NCBI RefSeq assembly: GCF_030247185.1
Contig: NC_080571.1
Coordinates: forward strand, 112,771,067-112,835,066
DNA: 64,000 nucleotides
Direction: 5' to 3'
DNA from: Malaya genurostris
Taxonomy: Eukaryota > Arthropoda > Insecta > Diptera > Culicidae
The position numbers and the translations under genes were made by a program. Below are positions 57,991-64,000 of this stretch, one piece after another (positions within the stretch are counted from its first letter, which is position 1; every line of letters begins with the position of its first letter). The notes under the pieces were generated by a model. That model made no database searches and had not been told where the DNA came from. It worked only from the letters and a program-made list of their open reading frames with translations.

Positions 57991-59225
57991 CGGTCTTCAC
58001 AAACTTAAATTCAAATGAGAGACCTTTCATAGCTTGATATTGAATTTAATCCGGTTCGATCGTTCGGGATTAACAAGGCTCTCGATTTTCTTCAACTTAG
58101 ATTCAAAAGAGAGGCATATTGAATTTCATTCGCATCCGACTTCCGGTTCCGAATTTTCTTTGAGTCGATAAGTTTTCAGATACTTAGGTTCAAATGAAAG
58201 GTCTTTAAATACCTGTTTTGGGTATATCGGATCATCGTTCCTGGAAGAACCTGAAAGAACCGGAAAAGTGATCGTGCATTTCAAATCGGAAATCACTCCA
58301 ATTTCTTGAATTTAAATGAATAATTTTGTTTTCCCATAAGTTGGTGTAGAATTTTGTCCGGATCCGACTTTCGGTTCCGGGTGTTTAAAATATTGAAACC
58401 CGTCATTTAGAGGGACAAAAAAAACGGTTTTGTGCACTCGTTCCTCTGGAAGATGGCTGGATGAATGGTATTAAAATTCCATACAATCCTACCGAATTTC
58501 ATCCGGATGTGACTTCTGGCTCTGGAATTATGGGGTAATAAGTATGAAAACTTCATTTTCAAGCGCGGTTTCTTTATACATGACATATACTGGTTAGTTG
58601 ATGATAATACACATTAATTTTGAGTATTCCGGAATATTTGTCTTCGGATCCGAAAGTACTGAAAAAAGTGATCGTGTACTCCATACCAGAAAATCACTCC
58701 AATTTCTCGGAAATGGTTGGACCGTTTTTCACAAACTTAGATTCAAATAAAACTGTTTTCCCCCGGTGAACGACCAAAAGGTTAAAGCCGGGGTAAAATA
58801 AATGATATTAATAATAATAATAATAAAACTGTATTTTGTTCCCATAAGTTGGTGTAGAATTTTATTCAGATGTGGCTTCTGGTTCTGAAAATGCATGGTG
58901 TCATTTAGAGCGATCATGCAAAAAACGAAAAAATTAGAAGAATTTTCTAAATTTGGCTCAAAACTGTTTTAATTAATAGGTTATAATAGTTGCTGGTCAA
59001 ACGAATCGAATATAGAACGAAAATGAAAAAGAGTCGTAGAATTTCTGTAAACTTCTCTCACTACTATTTATAAATTGAAAAGTCTAGTTTATACACAAAA
59101 AAATATTTTGTTCTTATTCAAGATTCAAAGAAGGGAAGAATCCCTAAGTTATATTTATAAATGAATGAGTTATATGAAAAAGGTATTATTACACTAATAG
59201 ATAAATTAAAACAGGTTTTTCGATA
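57991..59225 (-). mobile_element. Family-A element, minus orientation
   Basis: The decayed head (ATTATTACACTAATAGATAA) is at about 59187. The body shows at least five variants of the CCGACTTCCGGTTCCG block (about 58135, 58360, 58505, 58650 and 58870) alternating with TTAGATTCAAATGAAAGGTC-type blocks. It is homologous to 18034-21070 and lacks the RTE found there. A 65-bp LINE tail is inserted at 58757. Confidence 0.7.
58757..58821 (+). mobile_element. 65-bp LINE 3'-end insertion with (TAA)n tail
   Basis: AATAAAACTGT is duplicated at 58746-58756 and 58822-58832. The insert contains AACGACCAAAAGGTTAAAGC and ends in an ATAATAATAA tract. The same motif and tail occur at about 62120-62180. A TAA tail and extreme 5' truncation fit an I-type LINE. 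Confidence 0.75.
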
Positions 59226-59832
59226 CATCACCGTAAACACAAAGAGTACTGTTTATTAGCAATTTCAGAAATGTTTAGCAATTAATCAGAATCCACATCC
59301 TCTGAACTTTGCACACATTTTCAGTATGATAAAACATTTATTTTGCACGGGTGCAGAGACCAACTCGACTCAAGACTGCTTTTTAAACAAAAAAAAAAAG
59401 CATAGGTATTTTTGCATGCACACAGAAAGAAAAGATGAAACTTACACGACATGTAAACCGATAGTACTATGAAATAGACATCAGTTGAAACGAAAATCTG
59501 ATTTAAAATTACATCAAAATTCATTTCGTTTTTCGTTGAATAAGACTGTATATTTACAAACCGCTTCGTTTTGCAATGTAAATTTCCATTCAATTGCCTG
59601 CTCAAAATATGTGCATGAAAATAAATGTAAAATCACAAAATATTTTTATCTGTGCACTTTCTTCAAATCGAGGTAACACAGAAACTGTAAATTGTTCAAA
59701 AATCATGTTCAAGAAGAAGTTGAAGAAAATCGATTAGGTACTTTAAAAAAAAATTCGCTGTGAAAAAAAGTTGAATACTTTATCATACCGATGCTAAAGC
59801 GTACATGACCATTGCATGGCTGCTACGATCCT
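59226..59832. other. Non-coding stretch, nothing recognised
   Basis: Short AT-rich frames only, with no pairable repeat. Confidence 0.35.
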
Positions 59833-60208
59833 ACACAGTTCGAAAAAATCTTGTGATTTTACATCTTACATAAATGAAACGTCGTATTTCACACAAATGT
59901 TCATTCAAGAACATGTAAAATTATGTGATTTGAAAATTACATGGCTTGAATTCGAACGAAATAAAAAAACAAAAGATCATTATAGCAGCAGCGGGACTTG
60001 AACCGAGAAACATTAGATCACAAGCACATCAGGTACTCGACTGAACCACAGAGTTCATATCTGTTCATTGAATAATTGATGCATATAAATCCATACAGTG
60101 GCAGTGGTAGTGCAAATTTCACTCGGAGCATGTAAAGTTCTGTACGAGTGGAATATTGCGTCATTTGAAAAATTAAGTAGTTGTGAATTGTAAAATTCAT
60201 CATTTTTT
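59833..60208 (-). repeat. SINE-like repeat with internal tRNA-like segment, copy 2
   Basis: Partner of 7834-8230. On the minus strand the A-box-like CTGTGGTTCAGTCGAG (about 60052-60037) is followed by the B-box-like CGGTTCAAGTCCCGC (about 60005-59991), closer to the consensus than in copy 1. Flanks on both sides match copy 1, and the tRNA-like part is somewhat more conserved in length than the flanks. Confidence 0.65.
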
Positions 60209-61078
60209 TATGTGTACTACCACTAATACTACATACTATTTTTTTAATAACTGACAGTATGGCATATAAAATTGTATGTTTTATGTAGAATAATTGTTTT
60301 CATTTGTTCAGAATAACGTTAGACTTGTTTAAACGGTGAAAATCAACAAAAACCCGAGTTTTTCGTTTTTCATGTCTAAATATCCCGAGAACGGCTGCTT
60401 CTAGGAGAAAGGTCACTAAGAGCAAATTTATTTCTTTTAATCTGTAAAATTGTATTCTGGTGTCTAAATGACTACATTTAATCAAAAATTTGAAGTTTTG
60501 CAAATGTTAACTAAATTTTCACCAATATATGGGCTTTAGGTTAAGGTTTACAATAAAATTATCTGAAAAATATTAAGAGATTTTTTTTTCTTAAATTTGG
60601 TTCTTTGTTTGTTTTTTAAGTTTCGAAATAGCAATCAACTTAGTTTTACTCTGTATACTTTTTAAGAGTGTCCAATACAACTTACAGTTTCCGAGTTACC
60701 ACGATTTGAAGAAAGTGCACGCAAAAATACATATGCCCTTTTTAAAATTCAGTCTTGATTTGAATCGGTCTCTCCATCCAAACAGAACAAATTGTTTGCC
60801 ATTCTAGAAACGTGTGCCATGTTTCGATTAAATTGGAAAAGTCGATTTTGTCACTTTTTCTGTTGTTAATTTCTGATATTGCTCTTATGTATTTATTGAT
60901 CGCGAGAATATGAGCACAATTCAAATTCAGAATTATAACAAATGTGAATTATAACAAATTTACTTGGAAATAAGTTATTAACATGTTCTGATGTCATCAG
61001 TTATTTTATCTGCTCTAAGATATGTTTAAGACCACCAGTCTAAACTGCTCGTTTTAAGTCACGCAAGTGGTCAGATGA
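60209..61078. other. Non-coding stretch, nothing recognised
   Basis: AT-rich. The part around 60650-60850 loosely resembles 55120-55270, too weakly for a firm repeat call. Confidence 0.35.
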
Positions 61079-61079
61079 T

Positions 61080-61730
61080 CGCAAGGTTGGAAGTGGAACA
61101 AATCGATAAGTATGCTCCCGACAAATCAAGAATATGGCATCATTCATTTAGCAAAATCCCATCTTTCTGTGCGAAATAAGGTCAAAATCATGCGACGAAA
61201 AGTGAAACAGAGACAGGAACTGAAACCAACCAATGATGACAAGACAAAATTTCTTTTTAATAAGTCGTGCTAAGAAGCTTTACAGCATTTTTTGTAAAGC
61301 ATCCGAGTGTGTTTTTTTACACAGCAACGCTAAGGAACTCTGTTGCCGAGCATTTTTGAACAAAAATGTATTAATATTACAGTAGAAATGTTTGATTTGG
61401 AAGGCCATATGTAGTTGTGGTCAAAAATCTGAACCAGCACTATCAGTAAGGATGTTTACAAGAACGAATGTCTGCGAATGCAATTGATTCCATTGATCAG
61501 AAATTGCATAAGTTAGTTAGAAGATGAGGTCAAATACGTGCCGAAAACTAAGCGAAACACTGGGATCTAGTCTTCTAAACTAAGAAGAAAGCAAATGGTA
61601 CCAATGATTTTAAGAGAAGATGGAGAATCGTTACCGCGGGCCTTTCTGAGGATACCGTAAGGGACCAAATGTCGGGTATACCACAGAATGTTCAAGAATT
61701 TTCCAGAAAGAAGGAGTAACATATGAATCA
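61080..61730 (+). pseudogene. Tc1-like transposase remnant
   Basis: Shifting frames give SRQIKEYGIIHLAKSHLSVRN (interrupted; DNA-binding region), AKKLYSIF near 61270, SCGQKSEPALS near 61430 (compare WQAICSCG in family members), YKNECLRMQLIPLIRN at about 61459-61506 and YVPKT, then a C-terminal fragment near 61600-61700. The MDDE block and the second aspartate are missing or unrecognisable. No ends were found. It is old and inactive. Confidence 0.6.
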
Positions 61731-61745
61731 ACAGTATTCAATGTC

Positions 61746-62009
61746 ATTTTCGTTTTTAAACTGCACTACATTGGTGCAGTGCTACATTATGGCTTGAATA
61801 AACGAATAAAAATGGTGAAAACATAAACAGAAACCCTTGACTACAATAAACGATTCCATTGCCCAGAGCTACACCGAATTTTTTATGAGTGCTACACCAG
61901 TGGTATCGATGCAGAAAAGTGTAGCACTGGTGTAGTGCAATTGGTAAAAACGAACGGTTTCAGTGCAGCTTTCGCTGCACCGTTGTAGTGCAAATTAAAA
62001 ACGAAAACA
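61746..62009. mobile_element. MITE with TTTTCGTTTTTAA ends
   Basis: TTTTCGTTTTTAAACTGCAC at the left mirrors GTGCAAATTAAAAACGAAAA at the right, and ACTACATTGGTGCA mirrors TGCACCGTTGTAGT further in. Several GTGTAGCACTGGTGTAG words in the middle make it internally palindromic. No target duplication was resolved. Confidence 0.72.
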
Positions 62010-62114
62010 TTTCGTTCAAATGAAAGTGACACTATCTTGAGTATGGATAAAATAAACGACATTTAATCTAATCTGTCGTTCTCAGTAGTTGAAATGTCCT
62101 CCAACTCTTCATGT

Positions 62115-62180
62115 AATTGGCCGGCGAATGACCGAAAAGGTTAAAGCCGGGTATAAAGAAACGACATAAATAATAATAAT
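62115..62180 (+). mobile_element. LINE 3'-end fragment with (TAA)n tail
   Basis: CGAATGACCGAAAAGGTTAA, GCCGGGTATAAAGAAACGAC and a TAAATAATAATAAT tail match the 65-bp insertion at 58757. The 5' limit is unclear. Confidence 0.6.
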
Positions 62181-62189
62181 GCATTTAAT

Positions 62190-63600
62190 AGCTCTGAAGC
62201 TATGCGAATCGGCTGTGAAATCTGTACAAACTGAAGTTCAAGTTCCGCATAGTAATGTAGCATTCTGAAAAACTCTGACTGATTTGTTTTTTTAGTAAAA
62301 AAACGGCGTCAGACAAAGGTTAAGAAACGGGAGACATGACGTTTTTTGCAGTTTGGTTGTTGAAAATGCTTTAAAGAATATAAACTCATCCAACATCCAA
62401 ACAAAATAACGAATGTTCAACTAGTTAAGTATGGAAGTTTTTCAACTGTAGAAGCAAAAAAATTGTTTGAAAAGGCAGGGTTTTTAAAATTAGAATGACA
62501 AGTATACGATACACAATTTTGCTGACAAAATTTAAAAAATAGGATTTAGTTTTTCATTAATTTATAGATTTCAATATTTCTAAAACTTACAAACAAATGT
62601 AATCTGTACTAAGGAAACTTTTTGCATTAATATTTTAGTTAGGAATTTTTTTCGTGGAGACTTTTATTCGATAATTTTTACTAATCTTCTCGTCGTGGTG
62701 ACGTCTTTTTCTAGTTTTGTTCACTCTACCGGTTTCGTGAAACCATACAATAGAAATTACAAAATTATAGTTCTTTATTAGGTCTCCATCCACTATCTGC
62801 CACCGAGCATCTCGAAGATCATTATTGCGTTGTATAGAAAATGAGTAAAAAAACGAATCGAAAATAGAGAAGTACATTAACTCTCTTTCTCCTCTGCCAT
62901 ACATACATGGTTCGAGTTGTGCAACCCGTAGGTTGTGGCAGATAGGCTGGGTGGTCGCGAGGGAGTTACTAATGTGAAATAGAATCTTTCCTCACCATTG
63001 TATGGAAGATTATTATAAAATGAAATTCCACATGCAGTGAGAAGTGTAAAAAGTAAAAGAAACCAAGAATGGGTTCATTTCACCATTCGACGTGCGCTGC
63101 TTTTCTTTTGCTACGGGGAGACCATTAATTGGAAGGAGATAGCATGATAATAATGAACTTACACATTGACTGGTCCCTCCATCCAGTTTCATGGTGTCTC
63201 CGTTTTCAAACAAGCAATACATTGCCAGTATAAATGCTTGAACGAGTGTTGGTGCTTATATGCCCCACCTTTTTATCCTTTTTTAATCGATGGGCGGAGC
63301 GTTATGCACATTGCGTTTTCACGCTTCGCTTGCCGTCGGCACTACAAACACTTCAACGTTGCTGCTCAACACTTGTTCTCTCTACTATGCACGAATGGTA
63401 TCACACATACTAATAATTCGAACCTCTCGATGCTGGATGGGAAAGCCATCTTTCCGGAGACTGTGAGATACAGTAAGCATTGAGCATAGCATAAGCACGC
63501 GACTCTTTCGGTGTTTGGCTCATGGTTCAACGGATCGCGCGAGCTGAGATAGCGGTGAGAGAAGAAAGCATAATTGACAACGATTATTGTGTGTTGTCAC
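62190..63600. other. Non-coding stretch, becoming GC-richer toward the right
   Basis: A 105-codon plus frame at 63166-63483 overlaps a stretch with CACGCTTCGCTTGCCGTCGG and other mixed-composition sequence, but no domain is recognised. No transposon is visible, so this may belong to the upstream region of a gene beyond the window. Confidence 0.3.
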
Positions 63601-64000
63601 GATTAAATGCGTGTTGATACGGAGTTTTACCAGCTCGAAGCAAGTGTATGAGTGAGAGGGAGTTACATCCGTTGTGAGCATAGTTTACCGGGGTATTGAA
63701 CAGGATGACAAAAACGCAACAATAGTACCAAAAGTCGAGTCATTTGAAATCGATTCCCGGTGTGTTGTTGAATCGGATCCAATTTCTTTTGAATTCATTC
63801 GTTTACGTTGGGCCTAGTGATTCGGACGCGCGTTTTCGATTGGGTAATAATAGTGAAATAAACGCGCCGGTCGAATTGATTGTGGATTAGTGAAGCATAT
63901 TAAATAGTGGTGTGTTCTTATTCGTAGATCAGGTACAGTGTTTTGAAGATAAACCCGTAATCGTGGATTTATTGCAAGTGCAAAGAAGAATACAGTAGAC
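63600..64000 (+). promoter_or_regulatory. Possible gene leader (5' UTR-like) at window edge
   Basis: The last 400 bp lack repeats, are higher in GC than most of the window, and are rich in GTG/AGTGAA words (AGTGAAATAAACGCG, TTAGTGAAGCATATT, ATCAGGTACAGTG) that resemble insect 5' leaders. CAGGTACAG near 63930 could be a splice donor. No long frame is present. The call is based on composition only. Confidence 0.2.

Noticed and set aside
55120..60850. Possible dispersed repeat between 55120-55270 and 60650-60850
   Set aside because: Similarity is patchy and could reflect base composition; it needs a real alignment before being called.

Overview
This window is eukaryotic, AT-rich, and contains no intact host protein-coding gene that I can recognise. 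It is best read as an old, transposon-packed non-coding stretch (intergenic or a long intron) of a dipteran genome, most likely a culicine mosquito. The basis for that is the mixture of degenerate mariner and Tc1-like elements, including two ITmD37E copies (a family described from mosquitoes), an RTE-clade retrotransposon, RNase-H-bearing LINE pieces, tRNA-derived SINE-like repeats, many short inverted-repeat elements, and an internally repetitive family built around a CCGGATCCGACTTCCGG motif. The species cannot be named from this sequence alone.

Layout. 1-7.5 kb is a mosaic of short inverted-repeat elements, including two insertion nests: at 0.94-1.59 kb two small elements sit in one older repeat, and at 2.1-3.9 kb an hAT-type element sits in a second hAT-type element, which sits in a TA-flanked element. 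7.8-9.5 kb holds a tRNA-like SINE repeat and an ITmD37E transposon. 9.6-13.2 kb is a four-level nest: a long-TIR element holds a mariner, which holds a TIR-bounded insert with a TATA-box promoter, an ORF and a 122-bp minisatellite. 14.9-17.3 kb has a decayed ITmD37E and a decayed mariner. 17.6-21.1 kb holds a Tc1 fragment interrupted by a family-A repeat that is itself interrupted by an RTE element with 9-bp target duplications. 25 kb has a mariner remnant. 33.3-36.7 kb is a family-A element split by a LINE with a 19-bp target duplication. 40.4-44.2 kb is a 3.8-kb inverted repeat made of two family-A elements. 48.8-51.1 kb is an inverted duplication of a LINE 3' region, followed by a mariner N-terminal scrap. 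57-62.2 kb has an hAT-type MITE, another family-A element, a second SINE-like copy, a Tc1 remnant, a MITE and LINE tails.

None of the transposase or reverse transcriptase frames is intact, so nothing here looks able to move by itself. The best places for host function are the apparently single-copy stretches around 13.6-14.4 kb (TATA-like sequence) and the right edge (63.6-64.0 kb, resembling a 5' leader), both held at low confidence. The most unusual object is the promoter-plus-ORF that reads straight into the minisatellite at 11.2-12.2 kb. No virus or toxin gene was recognised.
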